Below, one piece after another: positions 21,686-33,351 of a stretch of DNA of 64,000 nt. This stretch comes from Balaenoptera acutorostrata (Eukaryota > Chordata > Mammalia > Artiodactyla > Balaenopteridae). Each line of letters begins with the position of its first letter. The first letter of the stretch is position 1. The position numbers and the translations under genes are program-made. Location: contig NC_080080.1 in the NCBI RefSeq assembly GCF_949987535.1, forward strand, positions 58,440,668-58,504,667, written 5' to 3'. The notes under the pieces are model-generated. The model worked only from the letters and a program-made list of their open reading frames with translations. It searched no databases and was not told the origin of the DNA.

Positions 21686-22264
21686 TTACTGAATGCTGCC
21701 TGAGAATATGAGGAGACCCCCCACCCCAAGTCAGTGAGAGTGAGGAATAATAGCTGGCCCCCAATTCGACACCACTCAGCACTCGTTGCCTCTTCTAGGA
21801 GTAGACTGGGTGGATCTGAGTGACCCCGAGGGATGGTTTCCTCTGCCAACCCTGATGAGTGTCACAGCTGCCTGAGGGGTGTGTTGGGGAGGAATAAGGG
21901 GCCACACCTTGGCTGAGCGGGAAAGAGCGCTCTGAACTCCTAGCCTCAACTCACTTGCCCACCCAGGAGGAGTTCTTGATCCACCTGAAGGACAGGGAAA
22001 TAGAAGCTTCCTGGGCACGAAGTTCAGGCCAAAGCTAAGGTAGTTTTGTTAGAACGAACGCCTATAAGGAGTTGGTGCAGCCCTGGTGAGAGAAGATCTG
22101 CACACCTGGAAAAATCCAAACTGACCAAGTCCAGCTTGAAAAGTCACCTCTGGTGAAGAAGGAAGGAAGGAGGGATGGAAGATGAGTCCATCCCTGCATG
22201 GGTGACTGACACCGCTGGGGTAGGGTCACAGGGGCTCACTTCTTGCTGCTCTCCACAGGGACAG
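21686..22264. other. Unassigned DNA
   Basis: Moderately GC-rich sequence with no recognised element or exon. Confidence 0.4.
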
Positions 22265-22405
22265 TTTTCCTCAGAAGATACTTGCTGAACACTAACTACA
22301 CATTTATTAAATGGGCCAGGCTCTATATTTTCTTTCTGTGCATTAAATGACAAAATAAGAAAAGATATAGTCTTTGACTTCAAAGGGATTGTAATCTACT
22401 AAGGG
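22265..22405 (-). repeat. L2 LINE 3' fragment, antisense
   Basis: 'acatttattaaatgggccag' at 22300 and 'gggattgtaatctactaagg' at 22384 match the reversed L2 tail pattern. Confidence 0.65.
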
Positions 22406-22519
22406 GGTAAAGGCTGTTGGTCATTTGAAGATGGTTAAAATGGTATAGGCCTTAGGAAGTAGAAGGGGGCATTCTTTTGTGGACAGGGGAACTGAAAGCA
22501 TCCCTCACTCATTGGGAGA

Positions 22520-22675
22520 GGAGCCTGGATATCCAGCTGCTTTAGACCTTCCCACAGAACCTGAGTTCCATGAGAACAAGGGTTTTCATTTCTGCTGGTT
22601 CGTTGCTGAATCCCCAGCACCAAAAACAATGATTAGACAGTTAGGTGCTGAATACATATTTGTTAAATGAACGAT
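22520..22675 (+). repeat. L2 LINE 3' end
   Basis: 'gttccatgagaacaagggtt' at 22565, 'tgctgaatccccagcacc' at 22604 and 'catatttgttaaatgaacga' at 22654 form a clear L2 tail. Confidence 0.8.
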
Positions 22676-24415
22676 GGTTGAGGTGAAATTCTGTACTCCC
22701 TGTTACTCTCCAGGCCCGACCTGGCTCCTGGAGGCCTAGAAGGTGAAGAAGACAACTTCAAACTAGTTAACTTCCTTTGTCTTTTCTTTCCTTCCAAAAT
22801 TTGCTGTCTTTTCTGATTCTGAGCCAAGTCTCCCCTGCCCCAGTCAGTCTTTCTCTTTCCAGGACTTTCTCCTACTCTTTCCTCTTCCCACCCAAAAACA
22901 AGTTGCTTTTTCTCCTGCCATTTCCTACCATCATTGCCCATTCCTCTTCCAGTTCCACTCATCTAAGATGTGGATTTTATATAGTGGTTTAAACAAGAAG
23001 ATGTTGGTAAACCATTGGTTTGGGTCATCAGGCTATGAGGGACGCCTGTGAGATTCTTCCAGGGCAGAGTGAGACCTCTAAGGTCAGGAAGATGGTTGCC
23101 TATTGTAAGGCACTGGTGGCAGGGCTGGATGACGGACTTGACCCAGGTGCCTCAGGCACCTTTTATTGTTGGTCAGCTTGTCCTTTCCAAAAAATAAAAA
23201 AAATCTTTCCTTCTTGTTTCATCATCACACTTTCCCTGTTCACATGAGAGGGCTCGAGTATACCCCGGTTGGGAAGAGGGTTCCATTAAACTTTGCATAG
23301 GGTGGTCTCTGAGTATCTGCTTGCCATTGTTTGGGGGAGGGGCATCTTTTTATCACAATCCCTTTTTTTTCTGACAATCCAGAAAACATCTCTAACATTG
23401 GACTATAATACAGTTGTTCCTGAAGATGGAATATAAAGTTCACATAAACCCTTTTGCCATTCATAGAGGTATTGCTTTATTAGCAACTATTGCAACCTCC
23501 CAAGAGGGAAATGAAGTGCTTTAAACGTTTTTTTAAAGCTACTTAAACAGTTTAAGATTCGTGTGGTTGGAGTGACTTCCATCGCAATTGCTAATGCAAT
23601 CACGAAGGCCTTCGGTCAGTCTAAGTGCACACCATGGATTGAGGATGTGCTGAACATAGTCTGCATTTGTCTAATGACATCCTTCTTCCAAGTTCATTTT
23701 AATGCCACAGTATTTGGAAAGAGGAATTTTCTGCACCTTTGTCCCCAGTCCCACTTCCTACTTCCATTTTTTTTTCCCAGAGGTGTGTGTAGCAAATAAA
23801 ACAAAGCAGCAAATACAGATCAAAAGTTTTCCAGCAGAATTAGTGTTTTTTGTACCACTTTAAAGTTCTGGTTATTTATGGTGTAAACTGTATTTCAGGC
23901 CCATAAACAGAACCTTTCAATTAAATTGAAAAAAAAATTATTAAGTACTCAATGGGTTCCAGAAAATCAAGAATCTTGGTTGTTGCAAAAGCCTGTTTCA
24001 TTGTTAGAGGCCAGTGTGGCCGACCACAGAACTACACCACAGACTGTAAATTTAGCAAATCCCAGAAACTTGACTGGAAGTCAGAATTGGCCCCGTATGA
24101 TTATAAACAATTTATTCAATTACCTAATTCCTTCAAGCAGAAAGCTAGAAGTGTTGGGATCCGAGGAAGCAGATGTGGAAAACCCAGATTAAGCACGTGT
24201 GTTAGGAAGACAACGTATTGTCAGAGAGAGTATAATCTGGACTCAGGACCATCCACCAATTTTCCATTTTAACACTATTGCCCTTAAAATGGAAATAGAC
24301 TGCCTTAAATTAGAAAGGACTTTATGGACTGATTAGTGCCTTCGCAACTATATCCTCATGTTATCTTCCTAATAATACGGTGGATTTGTGAGTACATTTT
24401 GCCTGGTTTACGCTG
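22676..24415. other. Unassigned DNA
   Basis: About 1.7 kb with no named repeat. A pyrimidine-rich stretch at 22770-22930 yields opposite-strand frames of low-complexity composition. Two overlapping frames at 23926-24272 show no known domain. Confidence 0.45.
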
Positions 24416-24419
24416 CAGA

Positions 24420-24668
24420 TTGCATTTAAATTCTCTTCCTCCAGGAAGCCTTCTCTGACTGACTGCTGCAACCAATCTCCTTGCCAGTAACCAGGGTTCA
24501 GAGCCCTCCCCACAGCACTGAGTCTTTACCCTGCTCACAGCACCTACTGCTCTCCATTGAATTTGCTCTGTTGTCTGCTGCCTCCATTGGATTTGTAAAA
24601 TACTTGAAAGCATAGGTTCTATTTAGTTGATTCTTGTGTCCCCCAACTCAGTCTGTCAAAGGTGCTGA
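24420..24668 (+). repeat. L2 LINE 3' end
   Basis: 'ctccaggaagccttctctga' at 24439 and 'ttctatttagttgattcttg' follow L2 3' order, including the 'cttccctgactg' motif region. Confidence 0.75.
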
Positions 24669-24729
24669 ACTGAATTGAATTATGCAGGTGGAAAAGGAAG
24701 TGCAGAAAACTTAACCATCTTGCCCAAGG

Positions 24730-24868
24730 CACTAGAATGTAAACCCCTGAAAGTAAGGTCTTGGGCCATCACATTCAATATGGTATCCCCAACACCTAGA
24801 AGAGTGCTTGGCACAGAGGGTGTGCTCAAAAAGGTTGGATGCATGGATATGACAGATGAATAGCAGAG
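24730..24868 (+). repeat. L2 LINE 3' end, second copy
   Basis: 'actagaatgtaaacccctga' at 24731 and 'acacctagaagagtgcttgg' at 24792 are L2 tail landmarks. It is a separate copy or a duplicated tail next to the preceding fragment. Confidence 0.75.
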
Positions 24869-24944
24869 CCAGGACATAAACCCAAGTCTGCACTATTGAA
24901 ATTCTATACTCTATTACATCCAAAAACATGAAAGGAGATTGAAA

Positions 24945-25040
24945 ATATTATTTAATAAGCTCCTACCACATGCATGACTCTGTATAAAGCACTTTCACGT
25001 ACATGATCTCATTTAATCTTCCCAAAGGTCCTGAGAACAT
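24945..25040 (-). repeat. MIR SINE fragment, antisense
   Basis: 'gcactttcacgtacatgatc' and 'tcatttaatcttcccaaagg' are the reversed MIR 3' half. It is cut off by the L1 fragment that follows. Confidence 0.75.
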
Positions 25041-25044
25041 TCTT

Positions 25045-25187
25045 GTGTGAGGTTATATTTCTCTTGGGTAAATACCTAGAAATATAGAGTAGATATTTGT
25101 TTAATTTTATAAGAAACTGTCACACAGTTCTCCAAAATGATTGCACCGTTTTGCAACCCTCACAAGAGTCCTGAGAAAGTCTGAGTT
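25045..25187 (-). mobile_element. L1M ORF2 fragment, antisense
   Basis: 'ctcttgggtaaatacctaga' at 25062, 'tataagaaactgtcacacag' and 'ccaaaatgattgcaccgtt' are the reversed end of L1 ORF2 in diverged form. Confidence 0.8.
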
Positions 25188-26867
25188 GTACTAGGAAATT
25201 AAATCTACTTTCCCTTGGCAGAAATATATTTAATCAGCCAAGAGCACCTGAGACGATTTTGACATTTTCCTTATCTTTCCAAAGGGCCTGCTTGTTCCTG
25301 TTCGTACACTCTGTCTGTCTTGAGAATCTGCTTGGTTCCAAGCTCATGTTCCACTTCATGTTGAAGCACAGTGTTTATTCAGCTGTAGTCTGATCTGTGG
25401 AATTTGGCCATGCTCAGAAAGAGGAATCGCAAAGTTTGCAAAGTAATTTTTTTAATGGATACACTTATGTGTAGGAATCCTTCCTGTTGTCGTATACAGG
25501 CTTTCTAGCAAAATTGCATTAAATTTTTTAGAGTATTCTGTGTACTAATATTATAAGTTTAAGGTATCTCCCTTATTTAAATAAACTTTGGCTGCTATGG
25601 GTGGTCAACATATTAAGATACTGGACATTATCAACACATAGTGTTATTTGTCCTGGAAGATTTTATGCCCATCTGTAGGTGGACTTCTCTTTAGAACAGT
25701 TTTCTGGTGCTGGAACTTAGCTGCATAATTGCCACAGCCCTATCAACCGTAACTAAGGAATTTCCCTCTGTGCTCAGGGGATTCTTTGAATTGAAATTTC
25801 TTTTTATCTTGATTATCTTTAAAATTTAATACAGTAGATAATAACATTGAAGAAGTAAGGGGTGCCATCAAAAATATAATGTTAACACCGCTTTAAAATT
25901 CCACAGGGGCTCAAAAGAAGTAAAATTATTTAGTTCCTTAATTATTAATTTGGGTATTTTAAATTTTTTACATTAAGTATGTTGAGATGATGATACCTAT
26001 GCTTAAATTATGTTATGGAAAAATCAGAAACAGAATGCTACATGCTGTGATAGGAATGGAAGAGCTGGGTCTCCTTTAAAAAAAAAAAAACTCACAATTT
26101 TTATTCTAAACTTACACCTTTTAAAAGTTAATCATTCCAAATGTAAATGTTTTTCTTAAATGATTGACCATAGATTTCGTTAAAAGAGAGTTCGTCAGTG
26201 CATACAGGGGTTGTTTCTTTTTGTTTGTTTGTTTTGTATTGTTTTGATTCCTTTTTATAGCAATTTACTATCACAAAGGAATACGTTAAAAGTTTAGGAG
26301 CTACTGATTTTTGAGGGTCCGTCAAAAATGGAGATGCATCTGTTTATCCTCTAGTTCAAATAAACCATGTAATTAGCTATGTGAATATTTAATATTGGTT
26401 AGTTCATGTGTGTCTGCCCATAACCTCTAGCCTCCCCAACAGTAAAAGGGACAGTCCCTTAGTTAAGCACATTATTTTAAGCAAAGATAACCCTTTCCCT
26501 GGCTCTGTGCATAAATAAGTGTATTTGTGCCAGTTGAGTGCATTTGTGGATTGTGATAAAAATGTCATGCATTAAATTACAGCCAGATTAGATCAAGACA
26601 AATATAGCAGGGATGACAAGAACATTTCTTGAATGGATATTTGAAATTTTCCGTGATTTGAAAGTCCCTAAGCTCTTTGCTCTCATAAGTGATTACGCAC
26701 TGCAACAGGGGAGACTCTATTTAATGATGTGATTAGCAGTTTGTGCATATTTGGCTTCATGCTCTCTTGTAATTGAGTTACTTTCAAGCAGTATCTTAGG
26801 GAGATGTGTTAACTCTTACATGGCCGAGGGTATAATTCAATGAAGTATTTCTCTCAATACTATTTCA
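25188..26867. other. Unassigned AT-rich DNA
   Basis: No recognised transposon or exon in about 1.7 kb, apart from an A-run at 26079-26091 and a (TTTG)n-like run at 26216-26235. Confidence 0.45.
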
Positions 26868-27185
26868 GTGTTCTAGAATGGCGCAGTCCAAAAATATATA
26901 TTGTAAGACACATATGTAATTTTAAGTTTTCTGGTAGCCACATTTTAAAAAGTGAAAAGAAACAAGTGAAATTAACTTTAATAAATTCTATTTTATCTAA
27001 CCCAACATGTCCAAAACATTATCATTTCAACATGTAATCAATATTTTTAAATTATTAATGAGATGTTTTAGATTTTTTTTTTTTCAAAATAAGTCTTCAA
27101 AATCCGGCATTTATTTTATACTTACAACACACCTCAGTTTAGGCTAGCCTCATTTCAATTTCAGAAAGACCTCCCTATCCTGCTG
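26868..27185 (+). repeat. hAT-type (Charlie-like) MITE
   Basis: Landmarks are 'gtagccacattttaaaaagt' at 26935, 'attatcatttcaacatgtaa' at 27018 and 'cttcaaaatccggcatttat' at 27093. It is a widespread mammalian non-autonomous DNA transposon. The right end is decayed and no transposase is present. Exact subfamily not assigned. Confidence 0.75.
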
Positions 27186-27309
27186 CCTGGAAGCCACTCA
27201 CTTGGTTTTGTCGTGAAAATTCCTAACTTATTTCCTTAATTTTCCACATTTCACTATCCTGAAGTCTTAAGATCATTAGAAAGGGACGTTTTGATAATTA
27301 TACAAGCCA

Positions 27310-27525
27310 TCACATACTGAACCATCCACTGTGCTAATAAGCATGTTGCACTAATTAGTTATCTCATTTACTGTCATGTGACCCTATGCAGTTAGGCACC
27401 GATATCTCTATGTTACACACGAGGAAACTGAGATTCAGAGAGATTGATTCACCTGGCTAAGGTCATGTGGGTAGTAGGTGACAGGGTCAAGATTGGAACC
27501 TCAGTATGCTGGGCCCTCCCCAGCT
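27310..27525 (-). repeat. MIR SINE, antisense
   Basis: 'gttacacacgaggaaactga' at 27413 and 'ggctaaggtcatgtgggtag' at 27455 form the reversed MIR core. Confidence 0.85.
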
Positions 27526-28770
27526 CTCTGTGGTGACAGCAATGCGCTGGAGAGGAGACTCCGGGCTGACTGAGCTACCAGGAGCCCTCAGAGATCCGCT
27601 AGAACGGAGAGGGTGCAGAAGGGCACAGCACAGCTGAGAAAACTGCTAGGTCAGCTCTGAAACCTACCTGCTTTTCTGAACATCCCTGGGCCCATGCTTC
27701 TCTCTTTCCAGACCACGTTTTAGTTCATGTTTACTTAGTGGGACAGGTAAGGATATTTACCCACTAACATCATAGAGACACATCCTTAAGCATATTTATA
27801 AATTCTGCTCAGTCCTTACACCCCACATTGTTTGGTGGGGAGGCTTTTTCTTTTTCTCTGGAGTCTGTGAGGATGTAGACCTGAGAGTCTCTTAACTATA
27901 GACGTAGGCAAGGATGTAACCTCCCCCTGCTTTTCTCCTGCTCCAGGAGACAGTTCTTTGAATGGAGAGAGAGAGAAACCAGACGTGGCTTCTGAACATA
28001 CTTTCCTGCTAAAAGGCTGAAGAGAAGGAAAATATTTTGCAGTGTAACTGATCTGATGAACCTCCCTAAGTTTGTTAGCATGTTAACTGTATCTGCAGCT
28101 AGCCCCTTCCTTTGGACTGCTTCCGTTTGTCCATCTACACAACAAATAGGACAGGGTCAGGAAGGATGGGGAGAGAAGATTGGAGCTTTGCTGCCTTCCT
28201 CTCCAGAGGAAACGTTTGCTTCTGTATCCCAGGGAGACAGGGTGTTCCAATTAAACCGAAGTATGGGACACCCACCCACCTGAGCCATCTGGATACCTGC
28301 CATGTAAGAAAGGTTGACAGAAAGACTAATGGTTTCCTGGAATCTAGACTCCCAAATACCCAAGACTTGGAGAAAATGACTTATCATGTATGACCCAGAA
28401 ACATGATTCCTAATCCTTGGTGGGATGAAAACAATGCACTCCTATAGAAATCCAAAAATTATACTCATAGCCTGAGTGGATCTCTGGGCTGAGCATTCGT
28501 TAAATAACCCAAATTGGTATCTGCTGTCATCATAATTGCTCATTAAAGTAGCAACAGAAAGAGGGAAAACTTTAACATTCACGGCTTTTCCTACAGTTCT
28601 AGCCTGATCCCCAGGTTCTATTCAGTCATTCTGGTGTGAACCTGTCGTATCTCGGCTCTTAGCCCTGGGTCTGAGCATGAAGGGATCAACCACTGTAAGT
28701 TTTGGTGTCTCCTGGTAGCCACTCAAGACAGTGTGGGAAACAGTGAGGAAAAAGAGTCACTTTCTTTTCA
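27526..28770. other. Unassigned DNA
   Basis: Nothing recognised. Three overlapping frames at 28056-28393 on both strands are mutually exclusive and have no known domain. Confidence 0.45.
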
Positions 28771-28771
28771 G

Positions 28772-28900
28772 GCAGGAAGTATTTCCTGAGTACCTGTGTA
28801 TTAGGTGCTCAGGGGAGACAAAGTATATAAAACTATGTCCCTGCTTTCAAAGTCTGATTGAGAAAGTCAGACAGACATCAGGGAAACAATATGCAACAAG
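28772..28900 (-). repeat. L2 LINE 3' fragment, antisense
   Basis: 'tatttcctgagtacctgtgt' at 28780, 'ggtgctcaggggagacaaag' and 'gtccctgctttcaaagtctg' match the reversed L2 tail. Confidence 0.75.
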
Positions 28901-29004
28901 ATATAAGCAAGCAAGCCCTGTATTGCCCTTTCTAACAAGTTCTTGGGAATTTTGTAGAATATTAAAAATATGTTTGAATGGTACTAAAAACAAGTTCTTA
29001 GTAG

Positions 29005-29218
29005 TGCAAAGGTTAAGGGGCTCAGTAAAAGAACATAGACTCTGGAATCAAACCAACCTCATGTTAAATGCCAGGTCTTACTAGCTGTGACACCTTGGGC
29101 ATATCACTTAACTTTTTTGAGCTATAGATTTCTATCTATAAAGTAGGAATAGCAGTAGTTCTTATAGGGTTGTTGCTAAAACTAAATGGTAAAATATATG
29201 TGCACACCTTTAAAATAT
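29005..29218 (+). repeat. MIR SINE
   Basis: 'catagactctggaatcaaac' at 29034, 'ccttgggcatatcacttaac' at 29092 and 'tatagggttgttgctaaaac' at 29163 follow the MIR order. Confidence 0.88.
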
Positions 29219-29234
29219 GTCCACCCAAATGTTC

Positions 29235-29950
29235 TCTACAAAGAATCCCAAATAATTTAGGTAGATACCCCTCCTCCAGGAGGTAGATGTTAACTCCCCT
29301 CATTTTGAGTATGGGCTAGACGTAGTGATTCACTTCCAAAGGAGAGAGCATGGAAAAGGAAAAATACTAAATTTACAGTGGAGAAGCCTGGTAGATACCC
29401 CTTTAACCAAATGGTCAAGGCTGACATGATGAGAGAGATGTCATGTTGATATGATCTCCCTCCTGAAGGGGTGTGATGAGAAAAGCACTTTACCTCTGTG
29501 GTAATCCCTCCCAAAACGCATAACCGCAGTCTAATCATGAGAAAATACATCAGACGAACCTAAATTGAGGGACATTTTACAAAATAAATGACCAGTACCT
29601 CTTAAAACCAGTCAAGGTGTTGAAAAACTTGGAAAAATTGAGAAACCATCACAGGTCAGAGGAAACATGGCAACTAAATGCAATGTGGCATCCTGGATGG
29701 ATCTTGTAAGAGAAAAAAAACATTAATGAAAAAAGTCAGAAAATCCGAATAAAGTCTGGAGTTTAGTTAATAGTAATGTACTAATGTTGGTTTCTTAACT
29801 TTGACAAACATACCAGAGTACTGTGAGATGATAACATTAGGGGTAAGTGAAACTAGGGGTATACAGGAAATCTCTGTATTGTTTTTGCAACTTTTCCATA
29901 AATCTATTAGGAAAATTGTTCCAAATAAAAAGTTAATTTTAAAAAATATA
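29235..29950 (+). mobile_element. L1M LINE 3' untranslated end
   Basis: A long L1M 3' end: 'tttacagtggagaagcctgg' at 29372, 'cagtctaatcatgagaaaat' at 29527, 'gaataaagtctggagtttag' at 29747 and 'aatctctgtattgtttttgc' at 29869. It closes with 'ccaaataaaaagtt' and an A-rich end at 29935-29947. It is non-coding and diverged. Confidence 0.82.
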
Positions 29951-30220
29951 TGTCCATTTATTTTATGCAAATATATGAAAGGCCTCATAGCATACATGGT
30001 GCTCAATGATAATAATGGTCACCTGGAGGGAAGGGCCTGGAAATTAAATGTGATGGTGAAGTATGACTTAGTTTTATCATAATATTTGTATATTTTACGA
30101 GACTACATTTACATATTCATTATTATTTGTATAATAAAACAAAACTTTAACATATTTTGGCATGTTTAGACTCAGCTGGAATGGGTTTCAGGAGGTATCT
30201 CTATCCAGCAGCTTAGCTAG
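29951..30220. other. Unassigned AT-rich DNA
   Basis: Nothing recognised in this short gap. Confidence 0.4.
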
Positions 30221-30658
30221 TGTGGCAGACAGAATAATGGTCCCCCTAAAATGTCCATGTCCTAATACTTGAAACATGTGAATATGTTACCTTACATTGA
30301 AAATGGGACTTTACAGATGTGTTAATTTAAAGATATTGAGTTGTGAGATTATCCTGAAATATCTGGGTGGGCCCAATGTAGTCATAAAGGTCCTTATAAG
30401 AGGGATGCAGGAGGGTCAATCAGAAGCCGATGTGACAGTGGAAGTAGGGAGAGAGACTGGAAGATGCCACACTGGCTGCTGGCTTTGAAGATGGAGGAAA
30501 GAGCCACAAGCCAAGGAATGTAGGCTGCCCCTAGAAGCGGGAAAAGGAAAGGAACCGTGTTCTCCCGTAGCATCTCCAGGAGGAATGCAGCCCTGATGAT
30601 CCGTTTTGAACTTCTGACTTCCAGAATTATTATAATTAATAAATTTGTCTTTGTTTTA

Positions 30659-30660
<2 letters not shown>
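30221..30660 (+). mobile_element. MLT1-class MaLR LTR
   Basis: It begins TGTGGCAGACAGAATAATGG and continues with 'gagattatcctgaaatatct' and 'gtccttataagagggatgca' at 30390. The end 'cttctgacttccagaattat' leads into an AT microsatellite in place of the normal LTR terminus. Confidence 0.85.

Positions 30661-30661
<1 letters not shown>

Positions 30662-30703
<42 letters not shown>
30662..30703 (+). repeat. (AT)21 microsatellite
   Basis: An uninterrupted 42-bp AT dinucleotide run sits at the junction of the two MLT1 LTRs. It explains the apparent long reverse-strand frame at 30394-30909, which reads alternating Tyr-Ile. Confidence 0.97.
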
Positions 30704-30704
<1 letters not shown>

Positions 30705-30707
<3 letters not shown>

Positions 30708-31232
30708 ACAAATTCTTGGATACTCCCGAGTCTGACTGCCTTCCCCTTGAGTGGACTGTGTTTAGTGATTCACTTCTAGTGAATGAAGTGTGGCATAATT
30801 GATGATACATAATTTCCAAGACTACGTCATAAAAGGCAAGTGCCTTCCTCCTTGCTGTCTCTGGGATCACTCGCTTTGGGGAAAGCCAGCTGCCATGTTG
30901 TGGAGTCACTCAGGCAGCTCTGTGAAGAGGCCCACATGATAAGGAACTGAGCCCTCCTGCCAGCAGTCAGGAAGGAACTACATTTTCCTGCCAACCCCCT
31001 TGCCATTGAGCCTTTCTATAAAAGGGCTGTCCAGCCCCAATCAGGCCTTCAGATGACTGCCGTCATGGCTGATATCTTGCCTACAGCCTCAAGAGAAACC
31101 TTGAACCAGAACACCAAGCTAAGTGACTCCCAAATTTCTGACCACAGAAACTGTGAGACACAAATGCTTGTTGTTTAAGCCATTAAGCTTTAAGGTCATC
31201 TGCTATGCAGCAATAGATAATTGATATAGTAT
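30705..31232 (+). mobile_element. Second MLT1-class MaLR LTR
   Basis: 'gccagctgccatgttgtgga' at 30884, 'cacagaaactgtgagacaca' at 31143 and 'tgctatgcagcaatagataa' at 31201 follow MLT1 order to the 3' terminus. A TATA-like 'tctataaaag' lies at 31015. Confidence 0.82.
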
Positions 31233-31361
31233 GAAACATGGTTAACATGCTGCCTGGTGTACATATATAAGTACTGAATAAATTATAGTTTTTATTTTTA
31301 TTGTTAAGAAACTTATTTTTCTTCCCCTGTTATTCTAGTCTTCCCATTTTCTCTCCACTTG

Positions 31362-31575
31362 GAACAGTGATCCTTAACCATAACTGCAAATTAAAATCAA
31401 AAAACAAAACAAAACAAACAAACAGAAAAAAACCCAAAAACAAAACTAAAAAAAGCTGTAGGGCCCAAAGCCTTAGGCCAGATTAATTAAATAAAAAATT
31501 CCAGATGGGCTCAAACATCAATATATTTTGAAAATACTGTAGCAGTTTTCAAGGACAGGTAGGGTAAAGGGCCAC
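31362..31575 (+). repeat. MER5-like hAT element with expanded A-rich insert
   Basis: It opens 'ggaacagtgatccttaacca' and closes 'taaagggccactgctgtag', with 'ccagattaattaaataaaa' between. A roughly 55-bp CAAA/AAAC-rich run at 31395-31452 interrupts the copy. Confidence 0.6.
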
Positions 31576-32330
31576 TGCTGTAGAAACAGTAACATTTAAA
31601 TAAGGACTGCTAAAATTCTATGACCTCTGAACTTAGGAGCATAAAGTTGTATTTCTTGCTAATTCATCAAAATAGGCTTTACACATTGAGGAAAATGTGT
31701 TGCAAAAAAAAAAAAAAATTTTAAAACTGTCCACTGAAATAACATGTGATCTTATAGCCAGCCTCCTTTGAAAGGAATGAAGCAATCTTTAACTAAAGGA
31801 GTTTATCAACTAGGCAGAGAGACCACAGGATAATTCTGTTGACCTTGCAGCAGCAAAATGGACTATTTGTGGATTGTATTCCAAAGGACAGTTAATGTTT
31901 TCCTTGGTTAATGTGCTGAACTGGAATTCCTTCTTTCCTGTTTATATTTTCTTTCTCTCTGTCAAGCATAAGTACCAAAGAAACATTTGCTGAATATGAA
32001 TTATCTGCTTAAGGCATCTAGGAAAAAATTAATTATAAATTTGTTTAAATATCTTTTAGTTGATAAAAAAAAGATCTGCATATTTCATACTGAAAATACA
32101 GAGCCACGAAATAGGGAATCTATAATTAACATAGAGGAGTTTGTCATTTCATCCCCTTGCATAACCCAAGGAAGGAAATAATCCACCAGGAGTCAGGTCT
32201 CCACCAAAATGAGTTTTTACCTTTCTATCTTGTCATCTGGGTAGCTCATTGGCAAAGGAGTGAATCAAATGGTAATTCCTGGGCTAAGCAGGCTCATTAT
32301 GGTCCAATGAAAGTCTGTTACTTAGATTTG
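31576..32330. other. Unassigned AT-rich DNA
   Basis: No recognised element or gene. An A-run lies at 31706-31719. Confidence 0.45.
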
Positions 32331-32334
32331 GACA

Positions 32335-32995
32335 CTAAGTTGCATATATTTAAAAGGCATTTGTTGAATGTAGATTTTGTGGGTGGCACTTTAGAAGATT
32401 ATGAAGATTCTGCCCCTGACTCAGCAGGTTTGCAACACCATTGACAAAATGCAAGTTGGTATGTAATGCACTTCAAGTTTTTGCATTTTAAACCATGAAT
32501 AAAATATAATTTCAAAGAAAAGGATTACAAGCATGGATCAAATTTGATAGAGAAGGTATGTAGGAGAAGGCAGTATTTGGTTCTAATGAGTAAGAGTGCT
32601 AGGTCCTTGGTATTTGATGACCAGATCATGGATATAGTTTGAATAAATAAGGAGAAAGGAGAGCATCGAGGCTGGAAGAGAATCACAAAAGCAAAAATAA
32701 GCATCATGTGGGGAGTAGTGAAATGACTGACTTATAAAGTGGAAGTTTAGTTGAAAAGTAATAAGGAATAAGGAGACCAAGACCAGATGATGTTGAAGCC
32801 TTGAAGACCAGGCTGAGTACCCAGAAGTCACTGAAGATTCTTGAACAGATTGAAATTGGGGGGATGTGTACAGAGAAGAGGGTAAGCGGAGTAAGCAATA
32901 TGCTGAATGATTTGGAAAGAGTAGAAAATTAGAGAGACAGACAAATCTCAGACATGGTAGAGATGAATCAAGAAACTTGACTTGATGATTAATTA
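32335..32995 (-). repeat. Possible L2 LINE, antisense, heavily decayed
   Basis: Phrases such as 'gcatttgttgaatgtagatt' near 32359 and 'agccttgaagaccaggctga' near 32797 resemble reversed L2 3' sequence. Long stretches between them cannot be assigned. Confidence 0.45.
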
Positions 32996-33182
32996 GATAA
33001 ATAGTCTCCCTTTAGTGGGTATGTCTTAGTCTGAGGACCAGCTTCACGTGGCCAGTAGCCATCAATAGATAGTGATAGAGATAAAAATATAATCAACAAA
33101 TAATTTACTTTGTACCACATCTTCTTTATCCATTCCTCTGTCGATGGACATCTAGGTTGCTTCCATGTCTTGGCTACTGTAA

Positions 33183-33336
33183 GTTTTTTGGGGGGGATTC
33201 GTTTGTTTGTTTTTTGGCTGTGCTGTGCAGCATATGGGATCTTAGTTCCCCGATGATCAACCAGGGATCGAACCCGCGCCCCTTGTATTGGAAGTGTGGA
33301 GTCTTAACCACTGGACCACCAGGGAAGTCCCTGATA
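33183..33336 (-). mobile_element. CHR-1-type SINE, antisense, inside the L1
   Basis: 'ggctgtgctgtgcagcatat' at 33217 and 'ctggaccaccagggaagtcc' at 33311-33330 identify a reversed CHR SINE. The duplication tcttggctactgtaa / tcttagctattgtaa at 33168-33182 and 33337-33351 is its TSD. It splits the L1 ORF2 tail. Confidence 0.9.
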
Positions 33337-33351
33337 TCTTAGCTATTGTAA

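Noticed and set aside
30394..30909. 171-codon reverse-strand open frame, the second longest in the window apart from L1/SINE frames
   Set aside because: It spans two LTRs and an AT microsatellite read as alternating Tyr-Ile; it is not a gene.
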